DNA of 64,000 nt from JAAXHV01 sp965207165. Lineage in GTDB: Bacteria; Pseudomonadota; Gammaproteobacteria; Eutrophobiales; Eutrophobiaceae. This document shows, one piece after another, positions 17,599-25,951 of this stretch. The stretch is taken from contig OZ242265.1 of NCBI GenBank assembly GCA_965207165.1, positions 3,038,001 to 3,102,000 on the forward strand, given 5' to 3'. Position numbers and translations under genes: made by a program. Under the pieces are notes generated by a model. That model had not been told where the DNA came from, ran no database searches, and saw only the letters and a list, made by a program, of their open reading frames with translations. Every line of letters starts with the position of its first letter. Position 1 is the stretch's first letter.

Positions 17599-18160
17599 TC
17601 AACTATCGCCTTTACTAGGTCCATCTCCGATAATGGCTGCAATACGGTTTGCGAGTTTTTCTCGGAGTTCACCGGGCTTTTCCTTTTCCCATTCGATATG
17701 TTTGTGCTGACGGGTATCAAATGGAATCTCGTCAATCATATCTTTTCGACACAAAATATAACTGGCAGATCCAGTCCATGGGCGAAGCCTGCTTCGTAAT
17801 AGACGCTTCCACGAGTGCCCTTTTCACCATGAGTAAAATCTGCAACTATAAATTGAGAACGTCGGATTTCGGTAATAATTGCATCATCTATCTTATCAAT
17901 TCTAATCGGGTCATAACCTGCATCCGTTATTGCTGGTGCAATGTCTTTCTCCCACAGATCGTTCATAGTACTATCAAGCCACATCGCAACAAAAGCCTTC
18001 GATGAATGGGTTTCTTTTGTAGGATTATTTGAGCTCGCCTATGAATGGAAAATTCACCGCCAGTTCGTGGTGACTCGAACCAATGTCCATCATAGAAAAT
18101 TGTTGTGGGTATTTTAGTCGCTGGTGTACCCCAGACTGGGCAATTTATGGTCTCAGTCAT
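17599..18160 (-). pseudogene. Broken nucleoside 2-deoxyribosyltransferase-like protein
   Basis: Three pieces of one gene. The N-terminal fragment from 18160 (MTETINCPVWGTPATKIP) is followed, in another frame, by the catalytic-like domain KAFVAMWLDSTMNDLW, DKIDDAIITEIRRSQFIVAD, YYEAGFAHGLDLPVIFCVEK. The frame then breaks at 17738, where one base is missing in an A run; shifting by one restores DMIDEIPFDTRQHKHIEWE and the end of the domain (stop at 17599). The DEI..I..S.F.VADFT and GVYYEAGFA.G motifs are those of the nucleoside 2-deoxyribosyltransferase/TIR-like superfamily used by several NTP-targeting defence proteins. At least two frame lesions. Confidence 0.65.
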
Positions 18161-18689
18161 GTTTTAGCGTTTCCACCGCCTCTTTGCGGTCCAACAGTCG
18201 TACTGGAACAGATTTTCTTCTGGGATTTTGATGGGTTGGGGTTGGTGGGGAAAAGGTTCCACTGCCGACCTCCTGACTGTCCGTTGAACGGAATAGTTAA
18301 CGGGCCGCAGTATAGCATGGCCCGGGCTGGCCGCCGCCTGTTGCATTGTTGTCTGAGAATGTTCCGTTTCGGTCCGCTTTCCCAATACAGGCATGCCAGC
18401 AGAAATCCGGCTTCGAAATTAACCATCTAAGCGATGTAACAGGCGAACCCTTGGGGTTGGTTAAGGGTGGTGGTCGAGGTTAATGGCCTGGAAGCTGTTG
18501 CGGTCGTTCAGAACTCGATCCTGCTGGGAACGGGGCAAAAGGATACAGGATTAATATCCTACATAGTAAGCTCCGGCCAGGGAGTGGCGAATGAAGACTG
18601 CGCGAGCGAAGCGAGCACGATAATTTTTCCGGCAACTGTAGTGCCGAAGAGGAGGCTGACTGTAAGGAAGGATTAGGACGATTAACAGA
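18161..18689. other. Intergenic debris
   Basis: About 530 bp between two pseudogenes. Frames here are short and without recognisable protein motifs or ribosome-binding sites. Nothing supportable seen. Confidence 0.4.
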
Positions 18690-19657
18690 CTATATGTGAA
18701 TCCGTTCGATCTCATCGAGCGAGAGTTCCTCATGAGTACGGTTGCACAGTTGCGTGGTGCGGGTCGACTCATGGCCGGCGATGCGCGCAGCGAGTTCCAG
18801 ATCACCGCCATTGCGCAGGTACTCGGTGATACCAGTCCCCCTGAAGGAGTGATTCGTTATTTCATGTGGCAGGCCGGCATAGCGCACCCGCCGTTTGATC
18901 ATCTTGAGCGCGGTCTGGCGCGTCATGGCCCTGCACAGCAACACATCCTGCCGGCGCCCTTGGCCTGAGGACCGGAACAGCGGCTCCTGCTTGTCATCAC
19001 CGATGCCGGCAGCATCGATGTATTCATCCACGTAGACCTGGCCGACGTGATGCGCAGGCACAACGACGTACTTGCCGCCTTTTTCGTGCAGCCGGAAGAA
19101 TGATCGCTTACCCTGGGTTTAGTAGTCGGCCACCCGCATCGCCACGGCCGCACTCACGCGTGCGAAGCTGTACACCATGATGCGGATCAGGGCGCGATCG
19201 CGCAGGCCCACCAGCGTCTCCGTGTTGATCCTGTCCAACAGGCCGCCAGCACCGGTGTCTTGCCGGTTTTCACGACGTGCTTGGGGCCGCGTACCGAGCT
19301 GGCTGGGTTGAAGGGCATGACCTGGCCGACAACCAGCCAGTCAAACAGCATACGGATGGCCGCCAGAGCCTGCTTGACGGTCGCCGGCGCGTAGGTCTTC
19401 GTCAACTGCTCGATGTAGGCAGCCACGACCATCGGCTCAACCCGGTCAAGCGCCAGACCCCTGGCCTCGCACCAGTCGGCGAACCGGTAGGCGGCCATCA
19501 GGTAGGCCATACGCGTGTTCGGGTTGCGGATGTTGGCGGTGAAAAATTCCCAGAACCGTTTTTCGGTGTCGTTAGAGCCCGCAAACAAGACCGGGGTGAT
19601 CCGGTGCGAAATCCGGCTCATTGCCGAGCCGTCGAGGGTGGTCAAGTGTTTGTTCAA
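18690..19657 (-). pseudogene. Dead XerC/D-like tyrosine recombinase
   Basis: The 5' frame encodes the SAM-like core-binding domain (RFWEFFTANIRNPNTRMAYL, PATVKQALAAIRMLFDWLV). After GKTPVLA near 19240 the frame shifts; the correct phase reads LLDRINTETLVGLRDRALIR and SFARVSAAVAMRVADY, then an in-frame TAA. Beyond it the catalytic half continues with HSFRGTGITEYL (H-x-x-R) and AARIAGHES. The nucleophile position in TTQLCNRTHEEL is Cys (TGC) where Tyr is expected. A frameshift, a nonsense codon and a lost nucleophile make it inactive. It is a relic of an older element inside the island. Confidence 0.85.
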
Positions 19658-19718
19658 GGGCGGCTCCCAGGGTGAGAAATAATAGTAACATAACGTCCTT
19701 TATATTACTTATATGATC

Positions 19719-20076
19719 AACCGACGCATTTGTTGTTCCGGCTGATTCAACGACGCTATGAGAAAGCATCGCTTATCCTCACCTCCAACAAGAGCTTTAT
19801 CGACTGGGGCGAAATCTTCGGTGACAAGGTGCTGGCCACGGCGAGCCTGGACCGTTTGCTGCACTATGTCATTGTCGTCGAGATCGAGGGCCATTCCTGC
19901 CGGCTGCGGGAACACGCCAACCTGGTGCCCGACAGCCTCAAACGCCATTCCGTACAACACGATGAGAAACCCTAACGCAAACCCCGCAGGCCACGGCGAC
20001 GGTCAGCCGCACGGAGCGAGTAATGCTTCTATGCTTTTATACAAAAGTGGGGAATTTTCAACCGGTATTGACAGGC
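19719..20076 (+). mobile_element. IS21-family remnant (istB 3' end)
   Basis: The frame to 19975 encodes LFRLIQRRYEKASLILTSNK and SFIDWGEIFGDKVLATASLD, the C-terminal part of the IstB ATPase that helps IS21-type transposases. The Walker A half of istB and all of istA are absent. Downstream, GTGGGGAATTTTCAACCGG near 20046 resembles the sequence found at IS21 ends. The left break near 19719 abuts the dead recombinase region. Confidence 0.65.
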
Positions 20077-20341
20077 CGGGTTGTTGGGACGTACCCCGGC
20101 GGTGACACCGGCACAAGCGACAGAGTCTGACTGATACCCATGATAACGGAGACAGCCATTTCTATATCCACTAAGGGACATTTCAGAATCCTGAAAAGTG
20201 GACATTTCAATTTCCTGTTGACAAGGGTGTACGCCAGGATTTGCAGCCGACGGTTGTGGGCTAGGGGCAGCCTGACGTGGATGTCGCTGTGCTCCGGTGG
20301 GTCGGTCATGGCCGGTTACTCAGCCGGAATAATTTCTGGCA

Positions 20342-20357
20342 GGTGCCCATGGGCACC
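20342..20357. repeat. Perfect 16-bp palindrome, copy 1
   Basis: GGTGCCCATGGGCACC, a perfect inverted repeat with no spacer. A second copy is 150 bp away. Candidate operator or element end. Confidence 0.55.
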
Positions 20358-20492
20358 GATGTCCGGGCGCGTCTAGCGGGTTGTGACAGTTGTGGGCTGG
20401 CTGAGGCATCGAATTCCTGTTGGGCGTACCCGGTTTTGGTTGGAGCGCCGGTATCGTTGGTCTGTTCGTGTTCCGGGTCCGGTGCGTTAATC

Positions 20493-20508
20493 GGTGCCCA
20501 TGGGCACC
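20493..20508. repeat. Perfect 16-bp palindrome, copy 2
   Basis: Same GGTGCCCATGGGCACC, here extended by one pair to 18 bp (20492-20509). Lies beyond the 3' end of the leftward hypothetical gene at 20707. Confidence 0.55.
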
Positions 20509-20614
20509 GGCTGGTATGCGGCAGAGTCCGGGCGGTGGTGATGAGCACCGGGTAGATTATTGTCGTGATCAGGGCGGTAATTATTGTCACGGTTTGTGCG
20601 GTCTATCTCTCGGT

Positions 20615-20631
20615 CTTTGTGTCACACAAAG
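20615..20631. repeat. 17-bp palindrome
   Basis: CTTTGTGTCACACAAAG, 8-bp arms around a single C, located about 75 bp past the end of the leftward hypothetical gene. Could be an operator or part of a transcription end; no T-run follows on either side. Confidence 0.4.
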
Positions 20632-20706
20632 CCTATCTTGCCTCATTCCCCTTATACTGATTAAAGGACGATATTTTATTAAGTATACGTTATTCGGGAA
20701 CGTGTT

Positions 20707-21174
20707 TCAGTGGATTGAAATGGGGGCGTTGATGTCAGGTTGGCTGATGATGGAATTCATCATCAGTTCATGTTGTTCCTTCTCTGACAGGCGGGTCTGA
20801 CGGTTCATTGCATGGCAGAAGTTGGCAGGGCTGATAGTGTCCGTATCGATGAGGTAGCCGGTCAGGATGACGCTGTCTTTTATATGGATGATGAGACGGT
20901 GGCTGTCATGGGTTTGCTCGTAGAGGGTGTTGAACGCGAAGGCGATGGACTTGCTCTGGATTAATGGGTTGTGTTCGGCAGTGATGGTGTTGTTCAGGTC
21001 ATAGACAAATTCGGTGGCCTTCCTGTGTTCGCTGAAAACGGCGTTGGTTTCATACCAGGTATCGCCGATTAGAAAACACAGGTGGAAGGTGCCCGGTTTG
21101 TTACTGCGGGTGTCAAGACCGAATTGGAACGGTATGTCGCCGGTGTCCGGGGGTGAGTCGGTGTTATCGGGCAT
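20707..21174 (-). CDS. Hypothetical protein downstream of radC
   Basis: 155-aa soluble, acidic protein starting at ATG with a strong GGAGG 6 nt upstream. It has a beta-rich core (GTFHLCFLIGDTWYETNAVF, HRLIIHIKDSVILTGYLI) and a C-terminal helix. No recognised family. Same strand as, and 62 bp after, the RadC-like gene, so probably in its operon. Confidence 0.6.
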   Translation of the reverse strand: MPDNTDSPPDTGDIPFQFGLDTRSNKPGTFHLCFLIGDTWYETNAVFSEHRKATEFVYDLNNTITAEHNPLIQSKSIAFAFNTLYEQTHDSHRLIIHIKDSVILTGYLIDTDTISPANFCHAMNRQTRLSEKEQHELMMNSIISQPDINAPISIH

Positions 21175-21236
21175 GGTGCCTCCGGGGTGACTGGGTGTAT
21201 AGGTAACGACGTAACATGGAATGCAGCGCTGGCAAT

Positions 21237-21908
21237 CTACATCAGCCCCCGTTCGGCCATGGAGGTTACGGTCTTGTCCCCGACAACGAGGTGGTCCAGC
21301 ACGCGCACGTCCACCAGCGCCAGGGCCTGGGTCAGCTTCAGCGTAATCTGCCGGTCGGCCTGGCTCGGCTCGGCGATGCCGGAAGGGTGGTTGTGGGAGA
21401 AGATGATGGCCGCGGCATTCAGCTGCAGGCAGCGCTTCACCACCTCGCGCGGGTACACGCTGGCGCCGTCGATGGTGCCGGTGAACAGAATCTCGTTACT
21501 GATGATGCGGTGGCGGTTGTCCAGGAACAGGCAGGCGAACACCTCGTGCTCGAAGCGGCTCAACCAGGCCCTGACGTAGGTCCGGGTCTTGTCCGGGTTG
21601 CTCAGCACCGGCCGGGCGCGCAGTTCCGCCTCCAGATAGCGCCGGGACAGCTCCAGGGCCGCTTCGAGTCGCACTGTTAATGTCTTGCCGAGGCTGCTGT
21701 CCCGGGCGTTGTCGATGAGGCCTCTGATGCCCCGGTATTGGCACAGCTGCTCGCGTATCTTGTCGAAGGACCGGGGCGATGCAAAGAGGCTGATGAGTTC
21801 GGCATCGGTTAAGGCATGGGGGCCGGCATGTCGCAGTTTGTCACTCGGTGAAAGCTCGCCGCTATCACGCAGCGTGCAGGATACAGGTTGGAACAGGGAA
21901 TATTGCAT
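21237..21908 (-). CDS. RadC-family JAB/MPN protein
   Basis: 223-aa RadC/YeeS-type protein. Residues 15-60 form the helix-hairpin-helix-like N-terminus (DKLRHAGPHALTDAELISLF). The C-terminal MPN+ metalloprotease-like domain has SHNHPSGIAEPSQADRQIT, the JAMM signature H-x-H...S...D. RadC copies of this kind are frequent in genomic islands and integrative elements. A repair role is no longer accepted, and the biochemical activity is unsettled. N-terminus shorter than chromosomal RadC-like proteins, in line with island versions. Confidence 0.9.
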   Translation of the reverse strand: MQYSLFQPVSCTLRDSGELSPSDKLRHAGPHALTDAELISLFASPRSFDKIREQLCQYRGIRGLIDNARDSSLGKTLTVRLEAALELSRRYLEAELRARPVLSNPDKTRTYVRAWLSRFEHEVFACLFLDNRHRIISNEILFTGTIDGASVYPREVVKRCLQLNAAAIIFSHNHPSGIAEPSQADRQITLKLTQALALVDVRVLDHLVVGDKTVTSMAERGLM

Positions 21909-22463
21909 GGCTGTCTCTATGGTGGTTCAGCTACACCGGGTGGTCACGGGCCTCTGCAAGGCGCAACGCGGTCCACCGGGTCGAGGTCTGCTGCGGGCAC
22001 CGACTATGGAATGCGTCACCGGCGCAATTACCGCTGGGTGGATGAAACGGACTGTGTTGGCGTGTTATTTATTCATACGGAGAACATCACACACAGTAGG
22101 CAACCATGCTTTCCGGCAATGAGCGAAACTACAGACCTTCAGGCGTTTTCCGCAACACCCTGACCACCATGTCGGCGTTCTGAATGAGACATGACCTGTT
22201 AATGCTGTTGGATGAACCTGGACCAGACGCGGCTGTCCGGCTCGCCGTTTGGGGATGTAAGGTGTGTACCGGGAGCGCGCCGGCAATGTCACCGCGGGTC
22301 CTTAGCACCCGGGGCTGAGTTGATGCGATGTTGGTCGAGCAGACGGCAGAGCGGGACGTCGCCCTTGTGGCCGTCTTCATCGCCGTCCATGTCCATAATT
22401 CAGTAAGTATGGCGTGGTGCCAGCACACATTATGCGAGGTGGTAAAGGCGCAGGAACCGAGGA
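21909..22463. other. Intergenic stretch with no gene recognised
   Basis: About 550 bp between radC and the AbiEii-like relic. Several overlapping short frames exist on both strands, none with coherent motifs. It probably contains the radC promoter. Confidence 0.4.
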
Positions 22464-22694
22464 CTATAGTATGATGATTCTGTAGTTGATTATTGTGCCT
22501 TGCATGATGCTGTCCAGTTCATTGACCAAATCGATCCGGGTGTTTTAATCACAATCGATATCCTCCGAATACGGGTCCGGGCCGTAAACCGGCACCAGTG
22601 CGGCGGACCCTTTCAGGACCACGGGCTTGTCAGACAGTCTTTTAACAATAGTTTGAATTAACCTATTGTGTATCCGGTCCGGGATATCGCTCAC
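22464..22694 (-). pseudogene. Truncated AbiEii-like nucleotidyltransferase
   Basis: Begins with GTG overlapping the upstream gene's TGA (GTGA), i.e. translationally coupled. It encodes PDRIHNRLIQTIVKRL and VVLKGSAALVPVYGPDPYSE, then DID, the start of the AbiEii/MNT-type nucleotidyltransferase fold (LKGG.AL....G..R.SEDIDF). It stops at 22545 directly after DIDCD; a short in-phase tail continues to 22464 and then ends. The roughly 200 C-terminal residues are missing, so the toxin is dead or only a peptide. Confidence 0.5.
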
Positions 22695-23197
22695 GCGGCC
22701 ATTTCCCATATCATAGTCTGGTAATTACGCCAATCTGCCGGGTCCACCTTGAGCGACGTCGTTGACAGATCATCGACGATAACCTGAAAGTCATCGAAGA
22801 TGGCCTGTATCGCCTCATCGGTATCAATCCAGCCGTACAGGTCCACGGTCCGGCCTCGGGTGTTGCGGGTTAACACAAAATCCTTATATAACAGATCGAC
22901 GGCCGCGCGCCGGTGGTTGGCCACGATAAACGGGGGCGGCAGGTCAATCCAGTGATTGCGTGACAGACAGAACCGGGGCAGGGAATCATACGCCGGATAA
23001 GTGATAAGCCCTTTATCCTGCAGCCAGGGCAATGTATTGACGTCACAGCCCTCACCGGCATAGCGCAGGTTTTCGGGCAACAGGGTGTAGGAATGCCAGT
23101 CGCCGCCGTTCCCCGACGGATCAATCATGTTGAGCGCAGCGTAAAAGGAGATGTAGACCTTGCCTGGACTGCATTGATTCTGTTGACCGATTTGCAC
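22691..23197 (-). CDS. Hypothetical protein, partner of AbiEii-like relic
   Basis: 168-aa protein from a GTG start. Residues 1-60 include FYAALNMIDPSGNGGDWHSY and end in LLPENLRYAG; the C-terminal half (DLYGWIDTDEAIQAIFDDFQ) is acidic and helical. Coupled by 4-bp overlap to a nucleotidyltransferase relic, the position usually held by an antitoxin or accessory gene of AbiE-like pairs. I do not recognise its family. Confidence 0.5.
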   Translation of the reverse strand: MQIGQQNQCSPGKVYISFYAALNMIDPSGNGGDWHSYTLLPENLRYAGEGCDVNTLPWLQDKGLITYPAYDSLPRFCLSRNHWIDLPPPFIVANHRRAAVDLLYKDFVLTRNTRGRTVDLYGWIDTDEAIQAIFDDFQVIVDDLSTTSLKVDPADWRNYQTMIWEMAA

Positions 23198-23430
23198 GCT
23201 TTATCTAAGCAATATGACACTATCTGTTACAAGCGATAACCTGGCGTGATGGGTACAGGACTCCTGTTTCAGGCAGAAACATTGCCGCACCTTATGGTGA
23301 GCGAAGGCGCCCTCTCACCTCCCTTATAACCTGTGACCCGTTTGGCAAATAATAGCAATATACAATATGTGTCTGCTTTTTTTTCTGAGCCCAGCATGTT
23401 CTTCTGCAACAGAATTGGTATAATCAGATT

Positions 23431-23661
23431 ATGGCAACTGAAATTGAAAGAATAGAAAAGGAAATTCACTCCTTGAGCACCAAAGAAAAAGCGTACCTGG
23501 TTCGCTCTTTAATAGAAGATTTGGATGATGTGGATGACACAGCTTCGGAAAAATTATGGACAGCGGAAGCGGCGCGCCGTTTTAAATCTTACCAGGATGG
23601 CAAAATCAAGGTTGTTCCGGGAGACGAAGTCATGCAGCGGGTACGTCAACGCCTTAAGTGA
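23431..23661 (+). CDS. Antitoxin of a ParDE/RelBE-type module
   Basis: 76-aa acidic protein matching 'putative addiction module component' antitoxins: EIHSLSTKEKAYLVRSLIED, then a disordered C-terminal segment to bind the toxin. TATAAT at 23419-23424 lies just before the start. Overlaps the toxin start by 4 bp (GTGA). Would neutralise the toxin and autoregulate the promoter. Confidence 0.85.
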   Translation: MATEIERIEKEIHSLSTKEKAYLVRSLIEDLDDVDDTASEKLWTAEAARRFKSYQDGKIKVVPGDEVMQRVRQRLK

Positions 23662-23948
23662 TCGACTACCGGTATCTGCTCCCAGCGGAAGTAGAGATGA
23701 CCGAAGCTGTGCTGTTCTATGAAGAACAATTCCCTGGCCTTGGAATGGATTATCTTGACGATCTTCAGCGCTGTATCGATAGGATCCGATCTCATCCCGA
23801 AATCGGGCAAACTATTCAAGAGAATATTCGCCGCAGTCAGGTTTCTCGCTTTCCTTATTCAATACTATACACGATTGAGAACGACCATATCCTGATTATT
23901 GCAGTTGCCCATAATCGAAGAAAACCGTTTTATTGGAAGGAGAGGTGA
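23658..23948 (+). CDS. ParE/RelE-superfamily toxin
   Basis: 96 aa from a GTG start. Pattern of ParE/RelE toxins: AEVEMTEAVLFYEEQFPGLG, an LQRCIDRIRSHPEIG helix, the IRRSQVSRFPYSILYTIEND hairpin and a final IIAVAHNRRKPFYWKER. Members act on gyrase (ParE) or ribosome-bound mRNA (RelE); sequence alone does not say which. Coupled to its antitoxin, and apparently intact, so it could stabilise the island. Confidence 0.88.
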   Translation: MIDYRYLLPAEVEMTEAVLFYEEQFPGLGMDYLDDLQRCIDRIRSHPEIGQTIQENIRRSQVSRFPYSILYTIENDHILIIAVAHNRRKPFYWKER

Positions 23949-24144
23949 CCACTGATCAGCGCTGGCATGCATGGATTTGAATTGTAGCTATGGCAACAAC
24001 CTATCCAAATTTATTGGCTGGTAACCGAGCACTATTAATTTTTCTGATACAGATTTTATCTGTACCAGAGATTTTGGAAGGCAAGCGGTTTGCTACGCCA
24101 ACACCAATGGGCCGTCAACAATCTCCAAAAGGCCGACTTGAAAT

Positions 24145-24327
24145 ATGAGCCGCCCCTTCACCATGTACCATAAGGATTATGCAAGACAGGGGCGGGAGTA
24201 TGACCACGACTATCACGACAAGGCGAAGCTGGAACGTGAGGGATGGGTGGATAGCATTAAGGAAATGGGCGGGCCAGTGTGGGAGCGCAACCACCCGAAA
24301 AGGCCAGAACATGAAACGGATTCTTGA
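24145..24327 (+). CDS. Small hydrophilic hypothetical protein
   Basis: 60-aa strongly charged protein (YHKDYARQGREYDHDYHDKA). No known domain. It is followed, with a 17-bp overlap, by a 30-aa one-helix membrane peptide; the pair looks like a small island-borne unit. Confidence 0.4.
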   Translation: MSRPFTMYHKDYARQGREYDHDYHDKAKLEREGWVDSIKEMGGPVWERNHPKRPEHETDS

Positions 24328-24403
24328 TGTGATTATCCAATACGGCCCGGTTGTGCTAGTGCTGGTTATCGCCCTGATTGCGTACTACCATGCCAGCACT
24401 TAA
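24311..24403 (+). CDS. 30-aa single-TM peptide
   Basis: ATG at 24311 gives MKRILDVIIQYGPVVLVLVI plus a short tail ending YYHAST. One hydrophobic helix with a basic N-terminus. It shares the size and build of small membrane peptides, some of them type I toxins. Overlaps the previous frame by 17 bp. Speculative. Confidence 0.35.
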   Translation: MKRILDVIIQYGPVVLVLVIALIAYYHAST

Positions 24404-24604
24404 GCCAATAACTTATAACCCCGTAATTTTTTGCATGTTTACTGTAAGTGAGGTGAAAAGTTTGGAAAGTATATTGCAGACGAGCTCAATCAGATCATCG
24501 ACAAGGATCATAAAATTGTCTCCTAATTATATGGCTCATTTGTTGGTCTCCCAGTAGGTGGTCTTCTGCAGACCCATGAATGTGTCCTTCAAGCGGTCGT
24601 AGGC

Positions 24605-24832
24605 CTATTTACAAGCATCACACTGTACGTTTCCGGGTGCAAGTGTGGTTTCCATAGCGAGTTGGCTAGCCTGCATCGCCATAGAACCGAACAGTCCATT
24701 TTGGAACATATCAGAATGTAATCTTAAATCAAGCAATGGAGTGCTGTGATTGTAATCGGACGAAAGCAGGATGCGAATTAAGCCTATCAGAACTAACAAA
24801 ATAACTGTGGTAAGGTATGTGGGAATGGTCAT
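24605..24832 (-). CDS. Hypothetical protein with N-terminal membrane anchor
   Basis: 75-aa protein with one N-terminal helix (YLTTVILLVLIGLIRILLSS) and a short soluble tail ending in VQCDACK. Last gene before the right island boundary. Unrecognised. Confidence 0.4.
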   Translation of the reverse strand: MTIPTYLTTVILLVLIGLIRILLSSDYNHSTPLLDLRLHSDMFQNGLFGSMAMQASQLAMETTLAPGNVQCDACK

Positions 24833-24884
24833 TTTAACTCATAACTTTAATTCTTATATTTCAATATGTTATGAATAATTATGG

Positions 24885-24900
24885 TTCCCCTAGGGAGCGC
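24885..24900 (+). repeat. attR: island right boundary
   Basis: Exact 16-bp copy (TTCCCCTAGGGAGCGC) of the tRNA-Glu 3' end at 9090-9105. The surrounding sequence is not tRNA, so this is the duplicated crossover site at the far end of the island. Confidence 0.85.
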
Positions 24901-24945
24901 AAATCAAAACTCGTAGACAGGGATGTGTTTCCTCTTTTTCACCCG

Positions 24946-25896
24946 TTATTCCCCGGAGAAATTGGCATCCAGCATGGTCTGCATGGCGCTGATGACGATT
25001 CCCGGCTGTTCCAGGTGGATCATGTGGCCGCTACGCTCCGCAATCAGGTGCACCGGGTTGGCGCCGAGCTGGGACAGTTCATCCTGCAGTTCCATCCAGA
25101 CCCGCTCCATCTCATTACCATAGGCGTTATGCGGCCAGACGCGCCGGCCGCGGGTCAGCACAACAACGGGCACGGCCGGCATCGGCCTGGAATCCAGCAC
25201 CTGTTTTGCACTCAGGGTAAATACATTCATTTCTTCGCGCCAGGTCAGCCTGTGATGCCAGCTTTGAATAATGCGGTGAGCCGTCAGCATATTTTCTTCA
25301 GGATAGTCGGGATGCAGGAGAAGCCTGAAAATATGATGGGTGTGCGACCCCGGCCGCACCTGCCGGCGGATTTTCGGTTCCCGGCTCGGGAACCGCTTTA
25401 TCTGCTCCGGATGAGATGCATCGATCAGGACAAGACCCGCCGTCTCCTCAGGGTAATTTCTCGCGAACAATTGCGCGGTGTAACCACCGAATGAATGCCC
25501 GGCAAGGATATAGGGGCCGTTCACTTCAGCCTTATCCAGTAAGGTATGCAACTCCCGGGTGATACGCTCACTGGTCCTTGGCAGCGGTCCCAGATCGCTC
25601 CAGCCGTAGCCCGCCCGGTCGTACGAGCATACCCGGGTCCGGCGCGACAGGACTTTCTGTACCCTGGTCCATTCCAGCGAGAAGCCGCCCGTTCCCGAAT
25701 CGAAGATAATGGTAGGCATCCCGTTGCCTTCGCAATATATATGTAACCGGTAACCACCAATATCCACGAGCCTGCCCGGAATGACGGATTCCGAGTCGGT
25801 AGGGGATGCCATAAGGACCGTTGACCCGGCAAAATATGCAAGGATGGAAAAGCATACGGGAAACAGTACTCGGTGAGACAGCATTTTCAAAGGCAT
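24946..25896 (-). CDS. Exported alpha/beta hydrolase
   Basis: 316 aa. A signal peptide or anchor (LFPVCFSILAYFAGSTVLMA) is followed by the alpha/beta-hydrolase fold: oxyanion region DSGTGGFSLEW, nucleophile S135 in LAGHSFGGYT, acid in LVLIDASHPEQ, and the catalytic His in AERSGHMIHLEQP near the end. Probably periplasmic. Substrate unknown. It ends 45 bp from attR and was not disrupted by island insertion. Confidence 0.88.
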   Translation of the reverse strand: MPLKMLSHRVLFPVCFSILAYFAGSTVLMASPTDSESVIPGRLVDIGGYRLHIYCEGNGMPTIIFDSGTGGFSLEWTRVQKVLSRRTRVCSYDRAGYGWSDLGPLPRTSERITRELHTLLDKAEVNGPYILAGHSFGGYTAQLFARNYPEETAGLVLIDASHPEQIKRFPSREPKIRRQVRPGSHTHHIFRLLLHPDYPEENMLTAHRIIQSWHHRLTWREEMNVFTLSAKQVLDSRPMPAVPVVVLTRGRRVWPHNAYGNEMERVWMELQDELSQLGANPVHLIAERSGHMIHLEQPGIVISAMQTMLDANFSGE

Positions 25897-25951
25897 GGCT
25901 CTATAATTACCTCATCTGGTTAAAACCCGTTTATCCTTAGACATACAGAAA

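Larger units (their letters stand above)
20077..20706. other. Repeat-bearing noncoding stretch
   Basis: About 630 bp without a supportable gene. It holds two GGACATTTCA repeats 24 bp apart (20176-20185, 20200-20209) followed by TTGACA, in the style of IS21 terminal repeats. It also holds two copies of the 16-bp palindrome GGTGCCCATGGGCACC and a 17-bp palindrome at 20615-20631. Confidence 0.5.
9032..24900 (+). mobile_element. tRNA-Glu-integrated genomic island (about 15.8 kb)
   Basis: Bounded by a perfect 16-bp direct repeat (9090-9105, 24885-24900) with a P4-type integrase next to the intact tRNA. The content between is accessory: restriction-modification, toxin-antitoxin, RadC, relics of an integrase and an IS21, and many hypothetical genes of uneven base composition (strongly AT-rich at 11-14 kb). 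Core genes resume 45 bp past the right repeat. No replication, conjugation or phage structural genes are visible, so it is a non-autonomous or decayed island; whether it still excises is unknown. Confidence 0.85.

Noticed and set aside
18157..18426. 89-aa leftward frame between two pseudogenes
   Set aside because: Low-complexity composition and no similarity to any family I recognise.
24463..24526. Peptide frame reading KFGKYIADELNQIIDKD
   Set aside because: Looks like the end of a larger lost protein, but without a start or enough length to assign.
9107..24884. CRISPR array or prophage structural genes inside the island
   Set aside because: No regularly spaced repeats, cas genes, capsid, terminase or tail genes were seen.
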